Origin: Bacteroidota bacterium
Lineage (GTDB): Bacteria > Bacteroidota > Bacteroidia > AKYH767-A > 2013-40CM-41-45
Direction of reading: 5' to 3'
Assembly (NCBI GenBank): GCA_004295015.1
Contig: SHNE01000001.1
Span: 160,281-224,280 of the forward strand
DNA length: 64,000 nucleotides
Part shown: positions 18,197-27,469 of the stretch, one piece after another
Position numbering within the stretch: position 1 is the first letter of the stretch
How the letters are laid out: every line of letters starts with the position of its first letter
Program-made: the position numbers and the translations under genes
The notes under the pieces: model-generated
What the model saw: the letters and a program-made list of their open reading frames with translations, nothing else
Databases searched by the model: none
Told to the model about the DNA's origin: nothing

Positions 18197-18646
18197 TTAT
18201 TCAATTGAATTGCGTCCGAAGGAATTTGGAAAATTATTTGCTCTTAAAAACTCTTCATACTCCTCGTTAAAAGTTTTGCGTTTATGATGCTCCTCCTGAT
18301 TGAGAATATAGGCCCGTACTTTATCAATTGCAGAATGACTGACAGACAAAGCAATATATTCATCCTGCCAACCAAACTTCTCCCTCGTCAACCTATTATT
18401 GTTTACCCAATAGGACGACTCGCCTTTAATCAGCATCGCTATATTCGATAGGGTTTGCTCCTTCCCAAGAGAAACTATAAGATGAATATGATCCGATACA
18501 CAATTTAACGTATCAATATAGATTCCTTTCTTGATACTATTAGATTTTATATGCTCTAGCAGTTTTGGCTTCAATTCATTGCTTATTAAGTGCCGTCTGT
18601 TTTTCGTCGACCAGATGAAATGAATTAACACGTTTGAATAAGGCAT
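18197..18646 (-). CDS. REP-associated tyrosine transposase (RAYT, IS200/IS605-like Y1 family)
   Basis: A 149-residue protein from the start MPYSNVLIHFIWSTKNRR; an in-frame ATG nine codons earlier is less typical. Y1 transposases are HUH-type single-strand nucleases. The HUH pair is in CVSDHIHLIVSLG and the catalytic Tyr is probably in VRAYILNQEEHH. Members of this size, single copy and beside REP palindromes, are the RAYTs thought to spread those palindromes. Here the repeat block lies just past its stop codon. It follows dprA by about 31 bases on the same strand and may share its transcript. No terminal inverted repeats typical of an active insertion sequence were seen. Confidence 0.88.
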   Translation of the reverse strand: MPYSNVLIHFIWSTKNRRHLISNELKPKLLEHIKSNSIKKGIYIDTLNCVSDHIHLIVSLGKEQTLSNIAMLIKGESSYWVNNNRLTREKFGWQDEYIALSVSHSAIDKVRAYILNQEEHHKRKTFNEEYEEFLRANNFPNSFGRNSIE

Positions 18647-18677
18647 CTCTGATTGGGTTAAAATATAATTCAATTTT

Positions 18678-19826
18678 TCAAATCAATTCATACACTTTTC
18701 CGGGTAAAGATCGCAACACCCCTGAAAACTCAAGGCCAAGCAGAATAGACGAGACTTTGCTCACAGGCATCCCTGCTTTGATTGCTAACAAGTCGATTGC
18801 CACAACTCCATCCTCCTGTAATATTGAAATAATCTTTTTCTGTTCCGGGTCGAGTTCCAAAAACAAATCAAGCTGCTTTTTCATTTTTTTTATCTTCTCC
18901 TCCTCTTCTAAATCCCAATTCATTGCACGTGCAATATCATCAGCAGATGTTACCAAGGTTGCTTTATTCTCGCGAATGAGTTGAAGACATCCTTGAGAAC
19001 ACAAATCTTTCACTCGACCCGGAAATGCAAAAACATCGCGGTTATACCCATTTGCAATTTCTGCCGTAATCAGTGCGCCACCTTTAATTCCGGATTCTAT
19101 CACAATCGTAGCATCACACATCCCTGCAACAATCCTGTTCCGCGAGGGAAAATTTTCACGATCAGGCTTGGTGCCACTGATATACTCTGTAAGTATACCC
19201 CCACACTTAATCATCTTCTCGGCAGTAGATATATGTGCAGATGGATAAATACGATCGAGTCCATGAGCAGTAACTGCAACCGTTGGAATCTGATGAAAAG
19301 TGGCCGAACGATGAGCAATAATGTCAATACCATAGGCAAGTCCGCTAACAATGAGAACATCATATTTCAAAAAATCTTCCACTAATGATTCCGTCAACTC
19401 TCTACCATAAGGACTATACTGCCTTGTGCCAACTATTGCCACTACTCTATTCGAATTCAACTCTGCTTTACCTTTGAAAAAAAGAAGAATGGGGGAATCC
19501 TCACAATATTTTAGTCGGGCAGGATAATCCTTATCCAAATAAAAAAGTGATTGAATGGAATGCTTTCTGATGAAGACAACTTCTCTTTCGGCTTTTACAA
19601 GTATCTCTTTCGAATGCAAACCGATTGCTTTCTCAGGACCTATCCCGGGAATTTTTTCCAGATGTGATTTAGGAATTTGGAAAATTTCCTGCACGCCACC
19701 ACAGTAACTTACAAGAATTCGAGCCAGTACCGGTCCAATTCCGGGAGCTAAGCTCAATGCGATCTGATATTTCAAAATGTCTTCACACTTATCCAATAGA
19801 ATCCTTTCTCCCCATAAAAAAAGCAT
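18678..19826 (-). CDS. dprA: DNA-processing protein DprA
   Basis: DprA binds incoming single-stranded DNA during natural transformation and loads RecA. An N-terminal helix-hairpin-helix region (LAPGIGPVLARIL; EKIPGIGPEKA) is followed by the Rossmann-like DprA/Smf core: VAIVGTRQYSPYGRE, IVSGLAYGIDIIAH, FPSRNRIVAG, ESGIKGGALITAE and VFAFPGRV. A winged-helix-like end finishes the protein. The longest frame starts at 19979, but its first 51 residues do not look like DprA. The ATG at 19826 gives 382 residues, near the family's usual 360-380; a TTG ten codons later (before DKCEDILKYQIAL) is also possible. Confidence 0.93.
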   Translation of the reverse strand: MLFLWGERILLDKCEDILKYQIALSLAPGIGPVLARILVSYCGGVQEIFQIPKSHLEKIPGIGPEKAIGLHSKEILVKAEREVVFIRKHSIQSLFYLDKDYPARLKYCEDSPILLFFKGKAELNSNRVVAIVGTRQYSPYGRELTESLVEDFLKYDVLIVSGLAYGIDIIAHRSATFHQIPTVAVTAHGLDRIYPSAHISTAEKMIKCGGILTEYISGTKPDRENFPSRNRIVAGMCDATIVIESGIKGGALITAEIANGYNRDVFAFPGRVKDLCSQGCLQLIRENKATLVTSADDIARAMNWDLEEEEKIKKMKKQLDLFLELDPEQKKIISILQEDGVVAIDLLAIKAGMPVSKVSSILLGLEFSGVLRSLPGKVYELI

Positions 19827-20001
19827 CTTCGAATGGCCTGGAATAACCATTCTCGAAAACAAATGAATTTTGCCTGAAAAATCTAATTCCGTGAAGCATA
19901 TATTGATTATTCTTACCTTTCTCCTCTGCTGATTCGGAGAATTCATACTTATGAATATTGTGCAAGAATACACAGACAAAAACTACCCTGCAATCCAATA
20001 T

Positions 20002-22308
20002 ATGCTGAAAAGAATAATACCTCTCCTCCTATTTATTACTCTATATTATCCTTCTTATTCGCAACAGGCCAGCATCAGCGGAAAGGTCACTTCTTCCAAT
20101 TCAAAGGAAGCACTTCCTGGTGCATCTGTGTTTGTAGATGGAAAGGCACTTACTGTCACCGATGAAAATGGAATTTATTCTATAAACCTCAGCTCAGGAA
20201 AGCACGAGTTGATTTTTCGTTTTATCTCATTCATTGATAAAAACATTTCGGTTGAACTGCGCGAAGATGAAAAAAGAGAACTAAATATTGCTTTGAACGA
20301 ATCAAGTCGTGAATTGAATCTGGTAGTTGTGAGTGCGGGAAAATTTGAACAAAAACTGGAAGAGGTTACTGTCTCCATGGAAGTAATAAAACCAAAGCTT
20401 ATTGAAGATCGAAACATTACGAGTATGGACGATGCTTTGCAATATGCTGGCGGTGTATCTATTATTGACGGACAAGCAAATATTCGTGGCGGAAGCGGAT
20501 GGAGTTATGGTGCCGGAAGCAGGGTGACCGTGCTCGTTGATGATCTTCCTCAACTTACGGCTGATGCAAATGATACCAAATGGAGTTTTTTACCCGTAGA
20601 AAACCTCGAACAAATTGAAGTGATCAAAGGAGCATCCTCTGTGCTTTTTGGTTCATCTGCTTTAAATGGAGCGATCAATATCCGCACTGCTTATCCGAAA
20701 GAAAAACCTCTCACAAAAATTACCACCTTCACCGGTTTTTATGACCACGCAAACTTTACAATAAACGACACAACTTATAAGGCTGATTGGTGGGGAAGTA
20801 TTCCACAATACTACACCGGATTAAATTTTCTTCACAGCCGACAAATAGGCCGATTAGATGTTGTTGTTGGCGGAAACATGTTTATTGATGAAGGTTTTCG
20901 CAAAGGAGAATATGAAAACAGACTTCGGATCAACAGTAATTTAAGATACAGGTTCAAAAAGATTGAAGGACTTTCTATCGGTGTTAATGTCAACAGCATG
21001 AGAACTGAAGGTACTTTATTCTTCTTATGGAAGAATGATACATCAGGAGCATACATTCCGGCCACAAATACATTAAGTGACTATACTACCTACAGAACAA
21101 ATGTGGATCCTTTCATTACTTACTTTGACAAGAAAGGAAACACACATAAAATCCGCACACGCTGGTTCAACACAACAAACCAGAACAATACAAATCAGGA
21201 ATCAAAGGCAGATTTATACTATGGAGAATATCAGTATCAACATCGCTTTAAAAAAAACCTTACTATAACTTCAGGACTTGTTGAGCAACTTTCAAAAGTT
21301 CGCAGTGAATTATATAATAATCACGAAGCAAGGCAACTGGCCTTGTATGCACAAGGTGATTATCAGTGGAAAAGATTAACAATTTCTCTTGGCGGACGCG
21401 TTGAACAAAACAAACTTGACAGCATTACCGATGACTGGAGGCCTGTGTTTCGTTCCGGTTTAAACTTCAGACTTTTTGATGCAACACATTTGAGAGCCTC
21501 TTACGGACAAGCATACCGATATCCTTCTATCGCCGAGAAATATATTTACACCTCTGTCGGAGGAATTATAATCTATCCAAACTATGATTTAGGAGCAGAA
21601 AAAGGATACAGTCAGGAAGTGGGACTCAGGCAAGGATTTAAACTTTCCTCATGGAGCGGCTTTCTTGATGTAGCAGGTTTTGAAAACCGCTATAATAACA
21701 TGATGGAGTTCAGTTTTGGTGCATGGGATGTGTTCACTGCTCCATCAGGAGGCTTTGGTTTTAAATCATTGAATGTAGGTGATATCAGAATCCGGGGAGT
21801 TGAACTTTCGCTTCTTGCACAAGGGATGTTGTTTAATTCTGTAAAGTCAACAATTTCGGGCGGATATACCTATATAGATCCAAGACAACTTTCTTACGAC
21901 AGCTTGTTCATAGCTAAAGTAGGACAAAGTAATATTATGGGTACCGATTCAAGCAATTTTTTAAAATACCGATATAAACATCTATTAAAAGCTGATGTGG
22001 AATTTGAATGGAAAGTGATATCAGTCGGACTGAGCATGCGCTATCACAGCAGGATGGTAAACATTGATAAAATTTTTACAAGCGTTGTAATAGACAACTC
22101 CTTCGCTCCCGGACTGGGAATTGGGCATTATCAGGAATATAAAACTTCCGGTGATGCCATTTTTGACTTAAGAACTTCTGTACAAGTGATCAAAAATATA
22201 CGGGCAACGTTTATTGTTAAAAATCTGTTCAACCACTTGTATATGGCGAGACCCGCCGATATGCAGGCACCCCGTATCTTTGTGATTCAGGCAGCACTGA
22301 CACTTTAA
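20002..22308 (+). CDS. TonB-dependent receptor
   Basis: A 768-residue outer-membrane receptor. The start at 20002 gives a signal peptide (MLKRIIPLLLFITLYYPSYS). It is followed by a carboxypeptidase-regulatory-like domain (ISGKVTSSNSKEALPGASV), a plug (QANIRGGSGWSYGAGSRV; VEVIKGASSVLFGSSALNG-type motif at IEVIKGASSVLFG) and a barrel ending APRIFVIQAALTL. The plug resembles cobalamin/siderophore-type receptors more than SusC, but the substrate cannot be fixed. dprA is divergent upstream. kdsB begins 74 bases after its stop on the same strand. Confidence 0.92.
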   Translation: MLKRIIPLLLFITLYYPSYSQQASISGKVTSSNSKEALPGASVFVDGKALTVTDENGIYSINLSSGKHELIFRFISFIDKNISVELREDEKRELNIALNESSRELNLVVVSAGKFEQKLEEVTVSMEVIKPKLIEDRNITSMDDALQYAGGVSIIDGQANIRGGSGWSYGAGSRVTVLVDDLPQLTADANDTKWSFLPVENLEQIEVIKGASSVLFGSSALNGAINIRTAYPKEKPLTKITTFTGFYDHANFTINDTTYKADWWGSIPQYYTGLNFLHSRQIGRLDVVVGGNMFIDEGFRKGEYENRLRINSNLRYRFKKIEGLSIGVNVNSMRTEGTLFFLWKNDTSGAYIPATNTLSDYTTYRTNVDPFITYFDKKGNTHKIRTRWFNTTNQNNTNQESKADLYYGEYQYQHRFKKNLTITSGLVEQLSKVRSELYNNHEARQLALYAQGDYQWKRLTISLGGRVEQNKLDSITDDWRPVFRSGLNFRLFDATHLRASYGQAYRYPSIAEKYIYTSVGGIIIYPNYDLGAEKGYSQEVGLRQGFKLSSWSGFLDVAGFENRYNNMMEFSFGAWDVFTAPSGGFGFKSLNVGDIRIRGVELSLLAQGMLFNSVKSTISGGYTYIDPRQLSYDSLFIAKVGQSNIMGTDSSNFLKYRYKHLLKADVEFEWKVISVGLSMRYHSRMVNIDKIFTSVVIDNSFAPGLGIGHYQEYKTSGDAIFDLRTSVQVIKNIRATFIVKNLFNHLYMARPADMQAPRIFVIQAALTL

Positions 22309-22382
22309 AATTGTTCATTGTTGATGAAAATTGTATCATCAAATTTACAAACGTAGGCTTTTCCTTATTACTTTTGATCTGG

Positions 22383-23120
22383 ATGAAAATACTCGGCATA
22401 ATTCCTGCGCGCTTCGGCTCCACACGCTTTCCCGGTAAGCCATTGGTTGATATCGATGGAACAAGTATGGTTCAACGTGTATACGATCAATGCATAAAAT
22501 CAAAACGTCTGTCAAAGGTTGTAATTGCTACCGATGATGATCGTATCTTCAATCACGTCAGAGAATTTGGCGGAAATGCCGTCATGACTTCACCTAAACA
22601 TCAAAGCGGAACAGACCGTTGTGCAGAGATATTAAAACAAGAAAATACAGGAGACTGGGATGTGGTGATTAATATCCAGGGAGATGAGCCATTTATTCAC
22701 CCCGACCAGATCGATTTGCTTTGTGCCACTTTCGACTCCTCCGAAACACAAATATCAACCCTTGTAAAAAGAATTACATCGACAGATGAGTTGTTCAACC
22801 ACAACAATGTTAAAGTGGTTATGAACAAGAAAAATGAGGCAATATATTTTAGCCGTTCACCAATTCCTTATAACAGAAACTTTCCTGAACAGGAATGGCT
22901 AAAACATTCAAGTTATTTTAAGCATATAGGAATTTACGGCTACAGGGCAGATATCTTAACCGAGATTGCAGATTTAGCAAAAACCAATCTTGAAACCACA
23001 GAATCCCTGGAACAACTCAGGTGGATTGAAAACGCTTATGTTATACAAGCGGCAATAACTTCGCTTGAAAGTATCGCCATTGATACACCCGAAGACTTAG
23101 CAAAAATTAAAAACAGCTAA
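22383..23120 (+). CDS. kdsB: 3-deoxy-manno-octulosonate cytidylyltransferase
   Basis: A 245-residue enzyme that activates Kdo as CMP-Kdo for lipopolysaccharide inner-core synthesis in the cytoplasm. The N-terminal nucleotide-binding motif is IIPARFGSTRFPGKPL, followed by VVIATDDDRI, HQSGTDRCAE, INIQGDEPFI and the substrate-site region YFSRSPIPYNR. The start chosen is the ATG directly before KILGIIPARF; the upstream in-frame ATG at 22311 would add 24 residues not seen in the family. Other Kdo pathway genes are not nearby. Confidence 0.96.
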   Translation: MKILGIIPARFGSTRFPGKPLVDIDGTSMVQRVYDQCIKSKRLSKVVIATDDDRIFNHVREFGGNAVMTSPKHQSGTDRCAEILKQENTGDWDVVINIQGDEPFIHPDQIDLLCATFDSSETQISTLVKRITSTDELFNHNNVKVVMNKKNEAIYFSRSPIPYNRNFPEQEWLKHSSYFKHIGIYGYRADILTEIADLAKTNLETTESLEQLRWIENAYVIQAAITSLESIAIDTPEDLAKIKNS

Positions 23121-23147
23121 GCAATACCATTTGTATTTCCAATAAAC

Positions 23148-23906
23148 TTACTTCACCCTTTTTACTTCAACCATCCAATCCCAAGGATATGGATCACGCA
23201 ACCATTTTGGCGGAGAATCTATTTCTGTTTCCCAGTCGTACTCTACTTTCTCTATAGCCTGAATCTGGAAAGATGTATCATGAAACAGAGAGAACAACTC
23301 CGGAAACATATAATGTTTTGTGGGTGCATCGTTAATATACACAATTCCCTCTTCAAGTTCAGCTCGTCTTTCGCCGGAGAGATGCATTAATTCACCCTGT
23401 GGAATTTCCGAAATCTTTAAACCCTCTTTATTATATAAATCTATAAGTCGCCAGGTCGAAAGTGACATCGATTCAAATGCCGGAAGCACGAAAATGGCAG
23501 TTCCATTTTTATTCAAAAGACTTAAGGCATTTGCCAGAATTCTGTAATTACGCTTATTGTTTCCTGAAATAGCAACATTACAACAAATGAGAAAATCAGT
23601 TGGATTAAGATCAACTTTGGCCAATGCAAGATCCATCCGTTTAAAGACTACATTTTCAGGAGCAATCTCCCTTGCTCTATCGATGCATTTACGAGAAATG
23701 TCGACGGCAAGAACCTCTGCAAACAAAGGCGATAACAAGGACAAAGCATTTCCGATTCCACAACCAAAATCAATAACAGTCTTATCCTTGTCAGCATAAT
23801 TTTTAACATACTTCTTTATGATACCTTTTGTATCGTTTCGATAAACATTAAACACATCTTCTTCGTATGTTTCAGCATTCTTATCCCAAATTATCCGGTC
23901 GCTCAT
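23148..23906 (-). CDS. Class I SAM-dependent methyltransferase, substrate unknown
   Basis: A 252-residue soluble protein. The SAM-binding motif I is VIDFGCGIGNALSLL, followed by the acidic residue at the end of strand 2 (VLAVDIS) and a motif II-like segment with NPTDFLICCNVAIS. The rest has no signature that identifies the methyl acceptor. It converges with kdsB, 27 bases apart, and is probably transcribed alone. Confidence 0.8.
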   Translation of the reverse strand: MSDRIIWDKNAETYEEDVFNVYRNDTKGIIKKYVKNYADKDKTVIDFGCGIGNALSLLSPLFAEVLAVDISRKCIDRAREIAPENVVFKRMDLALAKVDLNPTDFLICCNVAISGNNKRNYRILANALSLLNKNGTAIFVLPAFESMSLSTWRLIDLYNKEGLKISEIPQGELMHLSGERRAELEEGIVYINDAPTKHYMFPELFSLFHDTSFQIQAIEKVEYDWETEIDSPPKWLRDPYPWDWMVEVKRVK

Positions 23907-24230
23907 GTGATTGGTTTTTATTTAAGAAGTTATCATAATCAAACATAAGAATACATTTCACAGGTTTTGTTCCTGCGAAAAAAATCAATGAACAATTATA
24001 ATGTTCGTATCCTCTCTTTGCACCTGTAATCAAGTTGATAAATCCGGCGAGAAGGCCGTTTTCCGGTCATTGAGAAATAATATGCTGAAAATCTTTCAAT
24101 ACTAAACTTGTAAAACCACCGAATAATTAAATCAATTTTGTAAATTTATTGATTCAGGGCATTCTGAATTTCATCAGCACATGATAAATGTATGCACATT
24201 TCAAGAATGCCACGAAAGAAAAAACCAGCT
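23907..24230. other. Intergenic region, nothing recognised
   Basis: This 324-base AT-rich stretch lies between divergent genes and must hold both promoters. I saw no convincing TAnnTTTG box with a spaced TTG, no terminator hairpin and no short coding frame with support. Confidence 0.5.
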
Positions 24231-25541
24231 ATGAAAAACATTTTACTTCTCTTCACTTTAATTTTAATTGCCGTATCAACTAAATCTCAGACGACATACT
24301 TCCCACCGCTAACCGGAAACACCTGGGACACCTTATCGCCCGGCTCGCTCGGGTGGTGTCAGGATAAAATTGACTCCTTACTTGATTACATCGGAACCAA
24401 TAATTCAAAAGCATTTATTCTGTTGGTTGACGGAAAAATTGTGTTAGAAAAATACTATGATAATTTTACTATGGATAGTTTGTGGTATTGGGCTTCGGCC
24501 GGCAAAACAGTAACATCTTTCATGACGGGCATAGCACAACAGGAGAATTATCTGAATATCACGGACACAACTTCACAATATCTTGGACAAGGGTGGACAA
24601 ATTGTACATCAGGACAGGAAGAAAAAATCACGATATGGAATCAGTTAACGATGACCAGCGGCTTAGACGATGGAACCGGTGACCCATATTGTACTGATGA
24701 TACTTGTTTAAATTACCTGGCCGATGCAGGTACACGATGGGCATATCACAATGCACCCTATACTTTGCTTGATGCTGTCATTGAAAATGCAACCGGACTC
24801 ACACTAAATACATACACTACACAAAAACTGAAAACCCCAACCGGTATGACGGGATTTTTTCTGCAATCAGGCTATAACAATGTTTATATCAGCACAGCAA
24901 GGAGTATGGCAAGATTTGCCTTACTGATTCAAAATCATGGCAACTGGAATGTAAATCAAATCATGACCGATACCAATTATTTCAATCAAATGGTTAATAC
25001 CTCACAGTCATTGAATAATTCTTATGGTTATCTATGGTGGCTGAATGGAAAATCCTCTTTCATGGTTCCACAATCACAGATTGTCATTCCCGGCTCTTTA
25101 AATCCAAGCGCCCCTCCCGACATGATTGCAGCACTCGGTTTAAATGGGCAGTTTATAAATGTTGTGCCGAGTCAGAACTTAGTCTATATACGCATGGGAA
25201 ATGCTCCCGGCCAGGGCGAAGTGCCTTTATTTTTCAATGATACGATATGGCAAAAACTAAATGATGTGATGTGCTCCACAACTTCGAGCGATTATAATGT
25301 AGAAAAAAATATTATCAGGATCTATCCTAACCCCTCACATGGAATCAGCGTGATAGATGTCCCGGGGCAAGGATTTGAATTAACCCTTAGCGACATGCTT
25401 GGCAGAATTGTTTATGCTGATAAAAACTGTTTCAGTAAACATGAATTGGACACAAGAAATTTTCCTGCCGGCTTGTATCAAGTACGTGTTAGCATTGGCA
25501 CAAATCAACTTATTCATGCTAAGCTGATCATCAGCAAATAA
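24231..25541 (+). CDS. Beta-lactamase-fold serine hydrolase with T9SS sorting domain
   Basis: A 436-residue secreted protein with signal peptide MKNILLLFTLILIAVSTKSQ. The catalytic domain is of the class C beta-lactamase / DD-peptidase / esterase fold. Its SxxK motif is in WYWASAGKTVTSF and its YxN motif in WAYHNAPYTLLDAV. The last 75 or so residues are a T9SS type A sorting domain (IRIYPNPSHGISVIDV; PAGLYQVRVS). It is therefore probably an extracellular or cell-surface esterase or peptidase; the substrate is not evident. An in-frame ATG at 24192 adds a basic stretch before the signal and is less likely. Confidence 0.88.
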   Translation: MKNILLLFTLILIAVSTKSQTTYFPPLTGNTWDTLSPGSLGWCQDKIDSLLDYIGTNNSKAFILLVDGKIVLEKYYDNFTMDSLWYWASAGKTVTSFMTGIAQQENYLNITDTTSQYLGQGWTNCTSGQEEKITIWNQLTMTSGLDDGTGDPYCTDDTCLNYLADAGTRWAYHNAPYTLLDAVIENATGLTLNTYTTQKLKTPTGMTGFFLQSGYNNVYISTARSMARFALLIQNHGNWNVNQIMTDTNYFNQMVNTSQSLNNSYGYLWWLNGKSSFMVPQSQIVIPGSLNPSAPPDMIAALGLNGQFINVVPSQNLVYIRMGNAPGQGEVPLFFNDTIWQKLNDVMCSTTSSDYNVEKNIIRIYPNPSHGISVIDVPGQGFELTLSDMLGRIVYADKNCFSKHELDTRNFPAGLYQVRVSIGTNQLIHAKLIISK

Positions 25542-25573
25542 AGCACCAGGTGCAGAATGAAAGACAGACCGGA

Positions 25574-27379
25574 CTAATTTCCAATCAAAATCTTTTCAAC
25601 CTGTACTGATTTTTCTGAATACCAAACAAGCGAGTATATTCCGGTAGCCAGATCTGAAACTGGAATTTGCAGCGTTCTTTCTCCAGAATTATTGACATTC
25701 ATCTCCTTTACCAATAGTCCACGTATATCGATAAGGCGAATTGTACCTGAACGTTTCGAATTCAAAAACAACTCCACAACATCCTTATTAATACGCTTTA
25801 TTCTGAAAGCAACTTCGTTATTCAACTCAGCTACACCGGGCATAATGTATGGAAATAAGGCCGAGGTTAAAACGCAACCATTTGAATCAGTAATTCGCAC
25901 AGAATAATCTCCGGTAAATTGTGGAGTAATATCAGAACCTGTTTCTCCAACAATGGTATCTCCATTAAACAACCATTGGTATGTAATCGCCGGGGTAGAA
26001 ACTAAAAAATTACCCAGCATATTGATGACAGGCACGCTGGTATTATAGAAAGTGATCTCAACATTTTCTGACTGGGCTGACAGTCCGCTTGAAGTGTCTG
26101 TTACAATTACATAATACACACCGGCTGTATCAACTGTAATAGATTGTGTTGTTTCATTTGTTGACCATAAATAGGTGTATCCTGAATCAACGCTGAGTGT
26201 TACATCAGTACCGGGGCAAATCACTGTAGAGGCACCCGACTGCACACAAACCGGAGGTAAAAGCATCGCCAAACTGTCTAGCTTTAAAATCAATCCGTAA
26301 GTATTCACTCCATCACTTGTACTTCCATTTAAAAGATACCCTCCATCCATGCAATGGCGAATTCTGTTTGCTGCAACAGTTCCAATACCGGAATAGGTTC
26401 TGCTCCACAATGAATCACCGGTACTACTCAACCTGAGAAAAATTACTGTATCCATTTGATTAATTAAACACATAGCGCCATTATCCGGAGTAGACAAAAC
26501 CGAAAGTACTTCTGCACTCCTTCCCCAGTCAAAGATTTTCTGCCACATCACATTTAGCATATCATCCAACTTAACAACGTAGGGATAATCATAAGAAGCA
26601 GCACCGGGAGAAAGTGTTGCACCAATAAAATAATTTCCATCCGGACTGTCATCTACGACTGCATTGTGGAAAAACATACCTCCACCCTGGAAAGTATCGG
26701 GCACAACGAAAGTATTTAAAGTCATTCCCAAACTATCCAGCTGACGGATAGCGGGAGCTGTTGCTCCGACAACACTAAACGAAGAAAACAAGTACTGAGC
26801 AGCGGAATTCAGGTTCACGGAAGAAGAGTTAATATTACTACCACCTCCATTAGCATCCCACACATCAGACAAGGTTAAATCAACTTTCGAAAAACTTGAA
26901 GCATCAGAACCTCCAAACATATCGAGGAAAATACCTGCAACATATCCTGATCCTGCCGAAGATCTGACGGAATAAACCGCACCACCCATATCACCCGGAG
27001 GCAATACTCTGCTACCTGTCAGATTTCCATTAGCATCAAGTAACAATAAGGTAGGCTCTGAACCAAATGTTCCGGTAGAATCAGGGGAAGCTCCCCCTGC
27101 AATATATCCACCGGTAAAGGGATCAGGGGCAACGTCATATATTTTTTCATCAGCTGTTCTCACAGTTGGAAAGCTGACCCACATTCTATTTCCGCACGCA
27201 TCCAACTTCATGAGGCCGCCACCATTTGAGTCAAGACAAACAATATAAGTGCCGTCAGGATTCTGCTCGGCTCCATTTATTTTTGAAATATCCAGAAGAG
27301 TTTCAAAAGTACGTTGAGCTGTTGTATCATAAATTGAAAGCGCCAAACACAGGATTGCTGCCAGAGTAATTTTTTTCAT
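25574..27379 (-). CDS. T9SS-secreted protein with delta-60-like repeats and Ig-like domain
   Basis: A 601-residue secreted protein (signal peptide MKKITLAAILCLALSIYDTTAQ). The first 370 residues resemble the narrative propeller-like repeats of Bacteroidota T9SS proteins (GGYIAGGASPDSTG; NGAMCLINQMDTV; DGGYLLNGSTSDG). A PKD/Ig-like segment follows (CPGTDVTLSVDSGYTYLWS; GVYYVIVTD). The C-terminal 80 residues are a T9SS sorting domain (GTIRLIDIRGLLVKEM; ATGIYSLVWYS), although its usual YPNP motif is missing. The specific function is unknown. It converges with the serine hydrolase gene (32-base gap). Confidence 0.8.
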   Translation of the reverse strand: MKKITLAAILCLALSIYDTTAQRTFETLLDISKINGAEQNPDGTYIVCLDSNGGGLMKLDACGNRMWVSFPTVRTADEKIYDVAPDPFTGGYIAGGASPDSTGTFGSEPTLLLLDANGNLTGSRVLPPGDMGGAVYSVRSSAGSGYVAGIFLDMFGGSDASSFSKVDLTLSDVWDANGGGSNINSSSVNLNSAAQYLFSSFSVVGATAPAIRQLDSLGMTLNTFVVPDTFQGGGMFFHNAVVDDSPDGNYFIGATLSPGAASYDYPYVVKLDDMLNVMWQKIFDWGRSAEVLSVLSTPDNGAMCLINQMDTVIFLRLSSTGDSLWSRTYSGIGTVAANRIRHCMDGGYLLNGSTSDGVNTYGLILKLDSLAMLLPPVCVQSGASTVICPGTDVTLSVDSGYTYLWSTNETTQSITVDTAGVYYVIVTDTSSGLSAQSENVEITFYNTSVPVINMLGNFLVSTPAITYQWLFNGDTIVGETGSDITPQFTGDYSVRITDSNGCVLTSALFPYIMPGVAELNNEVAFRIKRINKDVVELFLNSKRSGTIRLIDIRGLLVKEMNVNNSGERTLQIPVSDLATGIYSLVWYSEKSVQVEKILIGN

Positions 27380-27469
27380 GGTTGAAAGTTTTTTTAGAAT
27401 GGCGAGTTTACAAAAAAATGACGGGAAGTCAAACTGAAAGACATCTATTCACCTTATCCAATGAAAATA

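Noticed and set aside
18197..18646. The RAYT as a mobile IS200 element
   Set aside because: No element ends or additional copies are visible in the window, and it is linked to REP-like palindromes, which fits a domesticated RAYT better.
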